59,841 nt of DNA from Alicyclobacillus tolerans (GTDB lineage: Bacteria > Bacillota > Bacilli > Alicyclobacillales > Alicyclobacillaceae). This document shows, piece after piece, positions 26,662 to 35,903 of this stretch (the stretch's first letter is position 1; each line of letters opens with the position of its first letter). The stretch covers positions 1 to 59,841 of the forward strand of contig NZ_FRAF01000022.1 in the NCBI RefSeq assembly GCF_900142255.1, read 5' to 3'. The translations under genes were made by a program, and so were the position numbers. The notes beneath the pieces were generated by a model. That model had not been told where the DNA came from. It did no database searches and was given only the letters and a program-made list of their open reading frames with translations.

Positions 26662-27255
26662 ATGTCATTTCCATCCTCACCCTTCTGGCCCATCGCCATT
26701 GGTTTCCTTGGACTTTCCATTAACTACTTTGTCCAAGGTGGCTCTACTCTCTTCAATGGCCCAAACTGGAGCAAAGATAAGGAAAAGCATGAGAAAACGT
26801 TAGGTTTATGGGGTATCTTTCTTGGTGGTTTTGCCCAATTATTAACAGGCATTTACCTTATGGTGGGCATGTCTTGGTTTCCCGTATACGCCAATGCTGC
26901 TCCGCTGTATATGGCAGCCCTCGCATTTACTATTTATGGTATCCATTGGCTTGTTCTCGGTTTACGCCGTTATAAGGGAACAGACTCTGGCCCTGAAGCG
27001 TGGATGGCTATTCCTTTACTGTTCTTAAGCGTACTTGGTATAATTTCCTTCGGCGGTAATGGTGATATTCCTGCTGCTATATTGTTTGTGGGTCTGACAT
27101 TAATCTATATCAGTGAAGTGTTTGCACGTTTTATGAACAGCGGATTTTGGAATAAATCAGTTGGTTTGTTTCAATTTCTCACTGGCATTTGGTTACTTTA
27201 TCTGACCTACGGCGTGACCTTGAATTTTGCTAACCATGCACACTGGTGGGTCTAA
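26662..27255 (+). CDS. GPR1/FUN34/YaaH-like membrane protein, possible acetate transporter
   Basis: 197 residues, six hydrophobic helices. The segment GLWGIFLGGFAQLLTG followed by ALAFTIYGIHWLVLG resembles SatP/YaaH (GGIAQIFAG ... AFTSYGSFWL), as does the last helix region; the usual N-terminal NPAPLG motif is replaced by SSPFWPIAIG. The family carries acetate/succinate or ammonium. Size and the C-terminal HWWV also recall AmiS/UreI channels, so the assignment is moderate. ATG 26662 lies 8 bases after AAAGGAGG, a strong site. Close to the Sir2/acetyltransferase genes, which fits an acetate theme. Confidence 0.62.
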   Translation: MSFPSSPFWPIAIGFLGLSINYFVQGGSTLFNGPNWSKDKEKHEKTLGLWGIFLGGFAQLLTGIYLMVGMSWFPVYANAAPLYMAALAFTIYGIHWLVLGLRRYKGTDSGPEAWMAIPLLFLSVLGIISFGGNGDIPAAILFVGLTLIYISEVFARFMNSGFWNKSVGLFQFLTGIWLLYLTYGVTLNFANHAHWWV

Positions 27256-27344
27256 GATTCTTGTGTCTGTTGCACTAAGGTTGCTTTTACATTCAATGTC
27301 AAATCATAGGCAAGCATTACCTTAACAAATATCAAGAAAGAAGT

Positions 27345-27386
27345 AACCTCCAATTTCGCTCATCACCGTGAAATTGGAGGTTTTTT
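27345..27386 (+). terminator. Strong terminator after the YaaH-like gene
   Basis: 13-bp stem AACCTCCAATTTC/GAAATTGGAGGTT with a 12-base loop and TTTTTTATTTA. Lies between convergent genes. Confidence 0.9.
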
Positions 27387-27407
27387 ATTTATCTACATAG
27401 CTTGCCC

Positions 27408-28157
27408 TTATACCATAGCCAACAATCCGGGTAATACTTCGCCAATTTTGGCATGCAGAACGATTTCTGCCTCAGCATCCAGAGGTGTAGACTCCTCATT
27501 GAGAATATAAAGTGGACACGACGCCTGTCTGGAGAAAGGCAGACTGGCAACCGGTTCGACAAGTAAAGAAGAGCCTAGGACGAGCAATAAATCAGCCTGC
27601 TCTATCAAAAGTGCGGCTTTCGTATAGTCAGGAACCGGATCGCCAAAAAGTACAACATCGGGCCGCAATGGATAGCCACATTCACCCTTCAAGGTTAGCG
27701 AGGTGCAATAAGGAGTCTCATCTCTTGGCAAATCAGCCATATGGTAAGCAGTATGACAAAGCGGGCAATGAGCAGTGCGCAAATGGCCGTGCAGCTCTAT
27801 CACATGACGATTGCCTGCTAGTTGATGAAGTCCATCCACATTCTGCGTCAACAGAACAAGACCGTGCCTGCCCCCTTCCTCAAGTGAAGCTAACGCATAA
27901 TGTCCCATATGTGGTTTAGCCTGCAGAAAGTAAGGAGAGAGAAAAGTTTCTCGAAAAACAGCCCAAAAATCATCTGGATTCTGCTTCCAATAAGAAATTG
28001 ACATTTTCTCCATACGATGGTTTGCCGACCACAATCCAGAGGCAGAGCGAAAATCAGGAATACCCGATTCCGTACTCATACCAGCGCCTGTTAAAACCAC
28101 AAGGCGTCTAGCGCGCGCTATTCCATTGGCCATCCTCTCTGCCGTCTGCCAATCCAT
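27408..28157 (-). CDS. cobB: Sir2-family NAD-dependent protein deacylase
   Basis: About 249 residues. Sirtuin motifs: VVLTGAGMSTESGIPDFRS for NAD binding, LTQNVDGLHQLAG, catalytic His in VIELHGHLRTAHC, a zinc site from CPLCH and a later pair around ECGYPLRP, and VVLFGDPVP and LLVLGSSLLVEP. It removes acetyl (or other acyl) groups from lysines, making nicotinamide and O-acyl-ADP-ribose. ATG 28157 after AAAGGCGG is preferred over GTG 28190. It follows the GNAT fusion gene directly, so writer and eraser of lysine acylation are probably made from one transcript. Confidence 0.9.
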   Translation of the reverse strand: MDWQTAERMANGIARARRLVVLTGAGMSTESGIPDFRSASGLWSANHRMEKMSISYWKQNPDDFWAVFRETFLSPYFLQAKPHMGHYALASLEEGGRHGLVLLTQNVDGLHQLAGNRHVIELHGHLRTAHCPLCHTAYHMADLPRDETPYCTSLTLKGECGYPLRPDVVLFGDPVPDYTKAALLIEQADLLLVLGSSLLVEPVASLPFSRQASCPLYILNEESTPLDAEAEIVLHAKIGEVLPGLLAMV

Positions 28158-28192
28158 GGACTGTTTCCGCCTTTCATTTTCAATGAGCACGG

Positions 28193-30637
28193 TTATTCAA
28201 GTACCGGACCTTCCGATTCACTTGGACGGCCTAGCTCAGCATGAACTTTTCCAACCCAACCTATTTGCCCCTCATAATTTCCGATGGTGACCTGTAATCC
28301 ACTGACTTCGGGTACATCTTCTACAAGTTGAGATAACCGGGAAAAAAAGTCGGTTAAATCACTAACCCAACCGTCATAGTAAGCCAATGCTGATTTACCG
28401 CGCTGTCGAGTGTGAGCATCAGCAAACCACCCAGCAACCAAACGGGCTAGTGCATCTGCATCGAGATCTGTTAAAGGCAAAAGGCGAACAGCGTAAACCC
28501 CTTGAAATGCGCCAATCCCTTCCGGGTACGTGCGTAAAAGATTTCCAAAAAGAGGATCGGATTCAACACGAATGCTGCAACGAACTCTGCATTCTTCTGG
28601 AAGCTGCTCTAAAGTAAAGCCAGCCATTTCAACCAGTTCTCGAAGTTCTCTTTCTTGCAAAGTGCGATGTACATTCGAACCCAGTTGTTGACGAACATGG
28701 TTGCGTACCGTCTCACCGTCAAAATCGGCTAAATCAACAATTCGTCCAACAGGAGATCGGCGATAATTTTGATATTCTACTACCCGCGCCAACGCTCGCA
28801 CAGCGCTTTCTGGGAAAGGATAAATGGGAACGCGATAGGCGGTATCAACAGGAATGTAACGTACCAGATAGTCCCCTCGAAAAAGAAAATTGGCAACTAC
28901 AGGTTTGGTAAATTTCTCACCTTGACCTAGTTTTTTAGCGCGCACTTCACGCAGTGCATCAGCAATCGCTTCTGCTACCTCATCCTCTTCCGATGGTCCC
29001 ACGGGTGTATAGAGAACAAGCACTGCATCTACTGAGTTGTCTTCAAGAACTACAGGCAGGACTTCGCGATAACTGTCTGCCAACGCCTCAAAGCCCAGAT
29101 TAATGACCGGGTGCATCAATCGCAGGCGCTCGCGAGTCAGCATATCCGCAGTCAACACTGCACCTCCGGAAGTATTGGTCACAATAGCGACTCTATCTCC
29201 GGATGCCCAAACTGGTGTGGAAAGAAGTGCAGTGATATCAAACATTTCCTGCAGCGAATCTGCGCGAATAATTCCCGCTTGACGAAATAATGCTGAGATT
29301 GTTTCATCATCGTGTACCAATGCTGGACCAATACGATGGGAAGCAAAGAGGCTGGCTGGACTGCGTCCGCTTTTTACAGCCAAGACAGGCTTATTGCGTG
29401 TCAAACGACGTGTAATGCGCGAAAATTTCTTAGGATTGCCAAACGTCTCTAAATAGAGCAAAATGATATCCGTTTCACTGTCCGTCTCCCAATACTGCAG
29501 TAAATCATTACCCGATACATCCGCTCGATTGCCAAGGGATGCAAACGAAGAGACGCCAACTCCAACTTTACTGGCATAATCTAAAATGGCTATGCCCAAC
29601 GCTCCGGAATGACTGGCTATAGCCACCCGTCCCGATTTGGGCATCTCTGGTGCAAATGAAGCATTTAAGCGCACTTGTTCAGACGTATTCAAAACTCCTA
29701 GCATATTGGGTCCCATCAAACGACAGCCTGCTGAACGCAACTTATCCAAAAGGGCTTGTTCCAACTCTGCTCCAGCGGCATTCACATCAGAAAATCCCGA
29801 GGATAGAATCATGACGGCTTTCACACCTGCTGACAAGCAATCATCCACAACATCCTCTACACCTGCGGCTGGCACAGCAATGACAGCGAGATCAACAGAG
29901 TCTGGAATATCTTTGACACTTGGATAAGCACGTACACCTGCAATCGCTTTGGCTGTTGGGTGAACAGGATAGAGCACACCTGTAAATTCGGCAGTCAGTA
30001 GATTGCGAAGTATTTGATGACTCATGGATTTAGGATTGCGCGACGCACCTATTAACGCTACGGTTTTCGGTTGAAAAAAAGGATGAAGAGAAGCTGCTGT
30101 GGCCAGTTTCTCACGTACTGCTTGCAAATTACGGCTTTGTTCGTGACGCCCAAGTCTCCAAATCAAATGGACGCTGTTCCCATCTGATTCAGATACCATT
30201 TCAAAGCCACTGGCGCGAAAAACTTGCAACATTCTATAATTGTCCCGCAGGATATGAGCTTCCAGATTGCGAAAACCAGAAAGCCAGGCGGCCTCTGCCA
30301 AGTGAGCCAGCAATAAACTGCCTATGCCTCGCCCTTGAAAACCATCTTTGACAAGAAAAGCTACTTCCGCCATTTCATCATGAGTTGCTTTGTAATTGCC
30401 TAACGCAACAACCTCATCTTCATGGAGACAAATCAGCGCCAGAGCCTGTTTCCCATCCCCCATCATGCTGATGATGGTTTTGTCGTCCACTTCCTTAATC
30501 ATGTGGAAAAAACGAAAATAAAGACTTTCAGGAGATGTCTTCGCGAATAGCTCTCGAATGCGTGCAACTTCTTCTTTCGTATTGCGGGCCCGCCGCAACT
30601 CAGCCACTCTTCCGTCGCGCAGTATGACGCGAGCCAA
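28193..30637 (-). CDS. GNAT domain fused to acyl-CoA synthetase (NDP-forming)-like domain; Pat-type protein acetyltransferase
   Basis: 814 residues. Residues 1-165 are a GNAT acetyltransferase with the acetyl-CoA loop QGRGIG at 101-106. Then follow a CoA-binding domain (PKTVALIGASRNPKS..., about 188-300), succinyl-CoA-synthetase-like domains (SGRVAIASHSGALGIAILDY; IVTNTSGGAVLTADML), and a short C-terminal piece resembling the end of an ATP-grasp domain. The middle of ATP-grasp, with the usual GYPVVLK-type lysine block, is missing, so it is probably a regulatory rather than catalytic ACD. The GNAT-first order is that of type II Pat-like enzymes (Streptomyces PatA type), which acetylate acyl-CoA synthetases. 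TTG 30637 follows a G-run ribosome site (GGGGGGG). Adjacent Sir2 gene supports this role. Confidence 0.83.
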   Translation of the reverse strand: MARVILRDGRVAELRRARNTKEEVARIRELFAKTSPESLYFRFFHMIKEVDDKTIISMMGDGKQALALICLHEDEVVALGNYKATHDEMAEVAFLVKDGFQGRGIGSLLLAHLAEAAWLSGFRNLEAHILRDNYRMLQVFRASGFEMVSESDGNSVHLIWRLGRHEQSRNLQAVREKLATAASLHPFFQPKTVALIGASRNPKSMSHQILRNLLTAEFTGVLYPVHPTAKAIAGVRAYPSVKDIPDSVDLAVIAVPAAGVEDVVDDCLSAGVKAVMILSSGFSDVNAAGAELEQALLDKLRSAGCRLMGPNMLGVLNTSEQVRLNASFAPEMPKSGRVAIASHSGALGIAILDYASKVGVGVSSFASLGNRADVSGNDLLQYWETDSETDIILLYLETFGNPKKFSRITRRLTRNKPVLAVKSGRSPASLFASHRIGPALVHDDETISALFRQAGIIRADSLQEMFDITALLSTPVWASGDRVAIVTNTSGGAVLTADMLTRERLRLMHPVINLGFEALADSYREVLPVVLEDNSVDAVLVLYTPVGPSEEDEVAEAIADALREVRAKKLGQGEKFTKPVVANFLFRGDYLVRYIPVDTAYRVPIYPFPESAVRALARVVEYQNYRRSPVGRIVDLADFDGETVRNHVRQQLGSNVHRTLQERELRELVEMAGFTLEQLPEECRVRCSIRVESDPLFGNLLRTYPEGIGAFQGVYAVRLLPLTDLDADALARLVAGWFADAHTRQRGKSALAYYDGWVSDLTDFFSRLSQLVEDVPEVSGLQVTIGNYEGQIGWVGKVHAELGRPSESEGPVLE

Positions 30638-30682
30638 TGAGAACCCCCCCTGTATTCACGCTAAGAAATTTTTTCAAAAACC

Positions 30683-31912
30683 TTAAATAACCCATTCACC
30701 GTTCTGAAACAACGGAACAATCTGATTGTCTTGAGTCACCCCATCAATATTCAATTGGTCAGAACCAATCATAAAATCGACGTGGTTTAAACTATCATTG
30801 ACACCCATGTCAATGAGTTCTTGTTCTGATTTACCTTTACCATTCGTAAGGCAAGTTGGATACGCCTTGCCAATAGCCAAATGACAAGATGCATTCTCAT
30901 CAAACAACGTGTTGTAGAACAATTGTTGTAATTGGTAAATAGGCGAGGATATGGGCACAAGCGCAACTTCCCCCAAATAGTGTGATCCGTCATCCAACTC
31001 TATGATTTCTTTTAATGTCTCTTCACCACGACTTGCGTGATATTCCACAATTCGGCCACCTTCAAAACGCAATTGAATATTTTCTATAATGACTCCATTA
31101 TGGGAGAGAGGCATTGTACTTACCACTGTACCTTCCACACCATATTTATAAGGTAGCGTATAAACCTCTTCCGTAGGAAGATTAGCAGTAAAAGTTGTGC
31201 CTTGAGCATTGACACTGTCAGCCGCCTGCCAACGGTGAGTTTCCGGCAATGTAATCCACAAATCCGTTCCAGGAGCCGTATAGTGAAGTTTGGCAAAATG
31301 TTTTTCATTTAAAAACGCCGCACGTTGTTTGAGCCCATTCAGATGAGTTTGCCAGGCTAGAATTGGATCTTCCGCATTCATGCGCATCACTGTAAAGATG
31401 GTGTCCCAGAGTTTTTCAATGGCTTCATCCGTTGGCAATTCGGAATACATTTTTTTAGCCCAATCAGCCGTCGGCATAGATGCAACAAGCCAAGTAATTT
31501 CATCTTCCATAAATTTCTGATTGATATGACGAAGTTTTTCTCCGATTGCCCGCTGACGAAGAGACAGGCGTTGGGGAGGCACATCTTTAAAAACATCTGG
31601 GTTATCTGCTGCAATATGTAACGAAGCAGAGTTTTCTTCCATTACTTCATCCGCACGAGCAATGAACCAACGAGGAACATGCTGTAAATTTTCTTCACTC
31701 TCCATTTGTAGCTGAACCCGTTCTGTCAACGCATCATGCCAGTGTATAGAGACTCTTGAAGCTCCAGCAACATAAGCACGCTCCGTCAAAATTCGAACAA
31801 AGGGAGCCGTTTCAATCGGCGCGTTAATCACCAATGGCTGCCCCGATTGAATGTTTAAACCTACTCTCAACAGCACGTCCGCATATTTTTTCAATTGTTC
31901 TTGACTTGGCAT
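30683..31912 (-). CDS. M29-family metalloaminopeptidase (AmpS/PepS type)
   Basis: 409 residues, thermophilic aminopeptidase family M29. Recognisable are LLRVGLNIQSGQPLVINAP near the start, NLPTEEVYTLPYKYGVEGTV with a metal-binding Glu in the middle, LGEVALVPISSPI, and the terminal HVDFMIGSDQLNIDGVT. Two divalent metals are bound by Glu/His residues in this family. ATG 31912 follows AAAGGAGAG. Removes N-terminal residues from peptides in the cytosol. Separate from the upstream c-di-GMP gene by 31 bases, so readthrough is likely. Confidence 0.9.
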   Translation of the reverse strand: MPSQEQLKKYADVLLRVGLNIQSGQPLVINAPIETAPFVRILTERAYVAGASRVSIHWHDALTERVQLQMESEENLQHVPRWFIARADEVMEENSASLHIAADNPDVFKDVPPQRLSLRQRAIGEKLRHINQKFMEDEITWLVASMPTADWAKKMYSELPTDEAIEKLWDTIFTVMRMNAEDPILAWQTHLNGLKQRAAFLNEKHFAKLHYTAPGTDLWITLPETHRWQAADSVNAQGTTFTANLPTEEVYTLPYKYGVEGTVVSTMPLSHNGVIIENIQLRFEGGRIVEYHASRGEETLKEIIELDDGSHYLGEVALVPISSPIYQLQQLFYNTLFDENASCHLAIGKAYPTCLTNGKGKSEQELIDMGVNDSLNHVDFMIGSDQLNIDGVTQDNQIVPLFQNGEWVI

Positions 31913-31943
31913 GTAAATCTCTCCTTTATGTTTAAGAAGACTT

Positions 31944-34430
31944 TCAATCGATGTAGCCCTCTTCTAAAAGCATTCTGTTCATTCGCTCAGAAGAGACAGG
32001 CGGTGAAAAGTAAAATCCTTGCAACACATCACATCCGAGCGTTTGTAAAATTTCAAGCTGTTCTTCCGTTTCCACACCTTCTGCCACCACATTCAGGTGC
32101 AAATTGTGTGCCATCTGCACCAATGTGCTGACAATGGCCTGCTCACGCCAATCATCTTTCATGCGATGGATAAAAGATTGATCAATTTTAATACTAGATG
32201 GCATAAATTCTCGTAAGTAGCCAAACGACGAGTAACCCGTACCAAAATCGTCAATCGAAATATCCACACCAAGTTTAAGAAGATGCTTGAGTATAGAAAC
32301 GAGATCGCGCTGATTTTGCATTAACACACTCTCTGTAATTTCTATGTCAAGAAGACTGGGTGGCATGTCTACCGCTGACAGCGTTTGTTGCACTTGTTCA
32401 AGCATATTGGCATGCAAAAATTGTTTGATGGATACGTTGACAGATACCTTTACATCCTGCAAACCTCTCGCACGCCACTCCATCATTTGTCGGCATGCCT
32501 CCCGCATGGCGAATTCCCCTAAATTCACAATAAAACCTGTTTGTTCTGCCAAAGTGATAAATCGACTGGGCGGAATACTTTTCCCATCCCCTCGAACCCA
32601 TCGCAAAAGCGCTTCCATAGCCACAATGCGCCTTGTACGCATGTCAATTTTAGGCTGATAGTAGAGAACAAATTCTTGTTGTTCAAGCGCTTTACGCATC
32701 TCTGCATCCAGTTGAATGTTATCCAACCAACTGCTGTGCGTCAGCGACTGATAGCGACGCAGACAATTGCCCCCCGCCTCTTTAGCAGCGTAAAGAGCAA
32801 CATCCGCATGTTTGAGCAGTCCTTCGCTCTCCTCACCATCCCGCGGATACGCTGCCAGTCCCATGGAAAGAGTTAGATATACCGCTTTTCCCTGAACAGT
32901 CAATGGAGTTTCAAATTGTTTTAAAATACGGTTTGCTGCGGAAAAGGCTTGGGATTCGCTTTCAAACAATATACCAAATTCATCACCGCCCATGCGCGCA
33001 ACCACACCATTCGAAGCCACTATACGAGAAAGTCGATCGGCTACTTCACGAATCACCGAATCCCCAAAACTGTACCCGAAGGAGTCATTCACATACTTAA
33101 AACGGTCAATATTGAGCATAAGTACAGCAAATTCCATATTCTTCACAGTTGAACGCATGGTTTCTTCCACAATCGATAAAAATCGATTGCGATTGGGAAG
33201 CTGAGTCAAGGGGCAGACATAAGCGACCCGAGCCAGATAATCATACTGCTGTCGACGCTCTGTCACATCACGAATCAAGGTGACAATAGCAGGATGGTTG
33301 TTTTCATAAAACAGTTTGCAAGTAGTCTCTCCAATAAATTCTGTACCGTCAGAACGAAGTAAAACCAGTTCATGTTTTACAAAGGAATGCGTATTTCCAC
33401 TACTCACCAATTGTTGCATCTCACTTGCAAGAAAATCTCTTGCGTCGGGACTACAGTAAGAAAAAACAGATTGCGTCCGCGCTTTTTCATTGACTACTCC
33501 AAACAACTGACAAGCTGCTGGATTTAAATAATCCAATTGACCCTCATGATGGATGACAATGGGGTCAGGAATTAACTCCAGAACGGTGTAAAATTTCTTT
33601 CGCTCATTTCCTAGTTCCTGTTCCTTTAATATGTATTCTGTCATATCATAGGAAAGCCCATCCATTCGAATCAGGTTGCCGCCTTCGTCAAAAACCGGCA
33701 CACCATGGGTAGCCATAAATCGAACTGAACCATTCTTGTGAAAGACACGATGAATAATTTTGCTCTTGTTTCCCTGACGTACACTGTCCACAAGTTGTTC
33801 ACGTAACCAATCATCTTCAGGATGAAAAATACTACGCCACAAATCTTTAGACAAAACCAGTTCCTCAGATGTGTAACCAACAAGCCGCTCTACTCCAGAT
33901 GAACAGAAAAGAATCTCATCTTTGATTAAATTGACTGACCACATTACCATTTCCAGACTTTCCAGCATGGCCGACAACCGAGAACGAATACTCCTCAATT
34001 CACGCGAAATTTGATTTTCTTGACTGACATCACGAAAAATACCAAGCACTCCGATGACTTGTCCCAAACTCCAATGTGGAATCACCGACACAGCCATATC
34101 GATGATATGCCCATCCGCATGGCGAATGGATAGCTGAAATGATTTCTTCTTGCCCTGCATAACCGTGAGTATCTCTTTTTTGATATCTTCACGGCTTCCC
34201 GTCCATTGCAAAAATTCACTCAAATCATGACCTACTACCCAATCTTTTTGATAGCCAAAGAGCGCCAATCCAGCGGGATTGATGTCCAAAATACAGCCTT
34301 CTTCATTGAGACAACACAGACCATCCGGATGATGGACAAAAAATTGTTCAAAGAGATTCTCTTCAGACTGATGACTGTAATTAGGAACCATTAACATTTG
34401 TTTTTTGTAAAATAGATTTGCGTCCGACAT
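31944..34430 (-). CDS. PAS-PAS-PAS-GGDEF-EAL signalling protein
   Basis: About 828 residues, cytosolic (no membrane helices). Three PAS domains (counted from the upstream GTG at 34472: about 36-150, 165-285, 292-408), a GGDEF domain with intact RMGGDEFGILF (GGDEF 495-499) and an EAL domain with VAMEALLRW (620-622) and a DDFGTGYSSFGYLREF loop. Both active sites look complete, so it could make and degrade c-di-GMP; no RxxD inhibitory site precedes GGDEF. The start is uncertain: ATG 34430 has a G-rich site 10 bases upstream, GTG 34472 would add 14 residues. PAS domains may sense redox or ligands. Confidence 0.9.
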   Translation of the reverse strand: MSDANLFYKKQMLMVPNYSHQSEENLFEQFFVHHPDGLCCLNEEGCILDINPAGLALFGYQKDWVVGHDLSEFLQWTGSREDIKKEILTVMQGKKKSFQLSIRHADGHIIDMAVSVIPHWSLGQVIGVLGIFRDVSQENQISRELRSIRSRLSAMLESLEMVMWSVNLIKDEILFCSSGVERLVGYTSEELVLSKDLWRSIFHPEDDWLREQLVDSVRQGNKSKIIHRVFHKNGSVRFMATHGVPVFDEGGNLIRMDGLSYDMTEYILKEQELGNERKKFYTVLELIPDPIVIHHEGQLDYLNPAACQLFGVVNEKARTQSVFSYCSPDARDFLASEMQQLVSSGNTHSFVKHELVLLRSDGTEFIGETTCKLFYENNHPAIVTLIRDVTERRQQYDYLARVAYVCPLTQLPNRNRFLSIVEETMRSTVKNMEFAVLMLNIDRFKYVNDSFGYSFGDSVIREVADRLSRIVASNGVVARMGGDEFGILFESESQAFSAANRILKQFETPLTVQGKAVYLTLSMGLAAYPRDGEESEGLLKHADVALYAAKEAGGNCLRRYQSLTHSSWLDNIQLDAEMRKALEQQEFVLYYQPKIDMRTRRIVAMEALLRWVRGDGKSIPPSRFITLAEQTGFIVNLGEFAMREACRQMMEWRARGLQDVKVSVNVSIKQFLHANMLEQVQQTLSAVDMPPSLLDIEITESVLMQNQRDLVSILKHLLKLGVDISIDDFGTGYSSFGYLREFMPSSIKIDQSFIHRMKDDWREQAIVSTLVQMAHNLHLNVVAEGVETEEQLEILQTLGCDVLQGFYFSPPVSSERMNRMLLEEGYID

Positions 34431-34546
34431 GGCGCATTGACCCCCACTACCCAACTTTTCCCCTGTATACACTCTTCAAGAAATTTCGACGATTTTTTAT
34501 AACTTTCCTGCAGTTTTTGATTTAAAATATAAAATAAACAAAACAA

Positions 34547-34579
34547 AAATGGGATCTATTGTAAAATAGACTCCCATTT
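34547..34579 (-). terminator. Terminator after bshB2
   Basis: Minus-strand stem AAATGGGAGTCTATT/AATAGATCCCATTT (one mismatch bulge) with a 4-base loop, followed by TTGTTTTGTTT. Confidence 0.8.
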
Positions 34580-34615
34580 CTGACATCTTTGAATGATATT
34601 CAAATTATGCTGATG

Positions 34616-35305
34616 TCACCAGAGTGTTTCAGGCAAACGATCTGCATCATACAACCAAAAGACTTCTTTTTTCATCATTTGATCCATGCGCTTTTTCCAG
34701 GCTTCATCTGGTTCCGTATTTTCACTCCAGCGCTTCATCATGGCTTCTGATTGTGAACGATGCGCACGAATGGCCGCCACTTTGGTTTCCAACACATCGG
34801 CTATCTCAATCTCAACATCCGGTTTTCCTAAAGTTTGCATACGATTGTGCGTAATGGCATGAGCATAGATGAGAGGACGTTCATCTTTAGGAAGCATTTT
34901 GACAGCAAGAATCGCCGCATATCCAAGCGCATCGTGATCGGGATGAACACCGTATTTGGGATAATGCGTAATCAGCAACTGCGGTTTGAAACGAATCATC
35001 TCTTGACGGATACGGTTAGCCAATTCATGAGCATCTTCAAATTCAACCGTTTTATCGCGAAGACCCATTTTTTGGATTTCTTGAATTCCTAACACTGCAC
35101 AAGCTTCTTCTAATTCTCTAGCACGCACATCGGGCAGTGTTTCACGAGTTGCAAAAAATGGTTTCCCCATATTGCGTCCCATTTCACCCAAAGTGCCACA
35201 CATGTAAAGTATTTGCGCACCTTCTTTGGCAAACTTTGCAATTGTACCACCACATCCAAACGTTTCATCATCAGGATGAGGCAACACAACCATTACGCGT
35301 TCCAT
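34616..35305 (-). CDS. bshB2: Bacillithiol biosynthesis deacetylase BshB2
   Basis: 229 residues, LmbE/PIG-L zinc deacetylase. MVVLPHPDDETFGCGGTI holds the metal-binding PHPDDE and HYPKYGVHPDHDALG the second ligand block; CGTLGEMGRNMGKP matches B. subtilis YojG (BshB2). The enzyme deacetylates GlcNAc-malate to GlcN-malate in bacillithiol synthesis and may act on bacillithiol S-conjugates. GAGAGGAG lies 8 bases before the ATG. Directly downstream of yojF, as in B. subtilis. Confidence 0.93.
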   Translation of the reverse strand: MERVMVVLPHPDDETFGCGGTIAKFAKEGAQILYMCGTLGEMGRNMGKPFFATRETLPDVRARELEEACAVLGIQEIQKMGLRDKTVEFEDAHELANRIRQEMIRFKPQLLITHYPKYGVHPDHDALGYAAILAVKMLPKDERPLIYAHAITHNRMQTLGKPDVEIEIADVLETKVAAIRAHRSQSEAMMKRWSENTEPDEAWKKRMDQMMKKEVFWLYDADRLPETLW

Positions 35306-35362
35306 TTTACCAACTCCTCTCTTTTCTGGACGGTCTCAGAACAGTTTCACTTTTGGCCTATC

Positions 35363-35713
35363 TCAGACACGAAAGGGTGTTTTGCTGATCTCCAGAGAAA
35401 CAGCCAACCTGCCCTCATTGTCGTAACCTGCAAAGAGCAATTTCCCGTCAGGCGTTTCTTCCCAATCCGTCAGTCCTTCTGCATATATCCAGCCACCGTC
35501 CATTTTCATACCCGCACGATAGGGGCCAAGACCAGTAATGGAGGCACGCGAAAATTTCACTTTTACATTGCGAATATAAGCACACACGGCCATGCCGCCG
35601 CTGGGATTGTTCCCGGCGTAAGCTCCGTTGGTAGTTTCCAGATGCAAATAGACTTCTTGGCCGACGAACGACTGCAACTTTTCATCAGCGAGCACCCGTT
35701 GGATTGGTCCCAT
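35363..35713 (-). CDS. yojF: YojF family protein (DUF1806)
   Basis: 116 residues. Starts MGPIQRVLADEKLQSFVGQE, includes THLETTNGAYA-like HLETTNGAYAG and GGWIYAEGLTDWE, which define the YojF family that accompanies bshB2 in Bacilli. Function unknown; context suggests a role with bacillithiol. Preceded by AGGAGGAG and followed by bshB2 after 57 bases, likely one operon ending at the terminator near 34560. Confidence 0.88.
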   Translation of the reverse strand: MGPIQRVLADEKLQSFVGQEVYLHLETTNGAYAGNNPSGGMAVCAYIRNVKVKFSRASITGLGPYRAGMKMDGGWIYAEGLTDWEETPDGKLLFAGYDNEGRLAVSLEISKTPFRV

Positions 35714-35814
35714 CCCGTCTCCTCCTTATGCCTTTCCATGAACTCTATCTAACTATAAGTATGTTACCTAAGAAATTCAACCTGTTCGCTGGACATCATA
35801 TTCTACAAAATATA

Positions 35815-35845
35815 CAACTGCCAAGGAATGCACCCGTGGCAGTTG
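35815..35845 (-). terminator. Terminator after the 6-phosphogluconate dehydrogenase gene
   Basis: Perfect 9-bp stem CAACTGCCA/TGGCAGTTG with a 13-base loop; on the minus strand TATATTTTG follows. Located between gnd and the promoter region of yojF. Confidence 0.68.
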
Positions 35846-35903
35846 ATATAGAAATCCATCTTTTCATTTATTTATCTCGATCGCGCTAGAAAGATATGGA
35901 TGG

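Noticed and set aside
26662-27255. AmiS/UreI urea or amide channel
   Set aside because: Size and C-terminus are similar, but the helix 2-3 motifs fit the GPR1/FUN34/YaaH family better and no urease or amidase gene is near.
34472-34472. GTG 34472 as start of the GGDEF-EAL protein
   Set aside because: Adds a non-conserved stretch and has no better ribosome site than ATG 34430, though it cannot be excluded.
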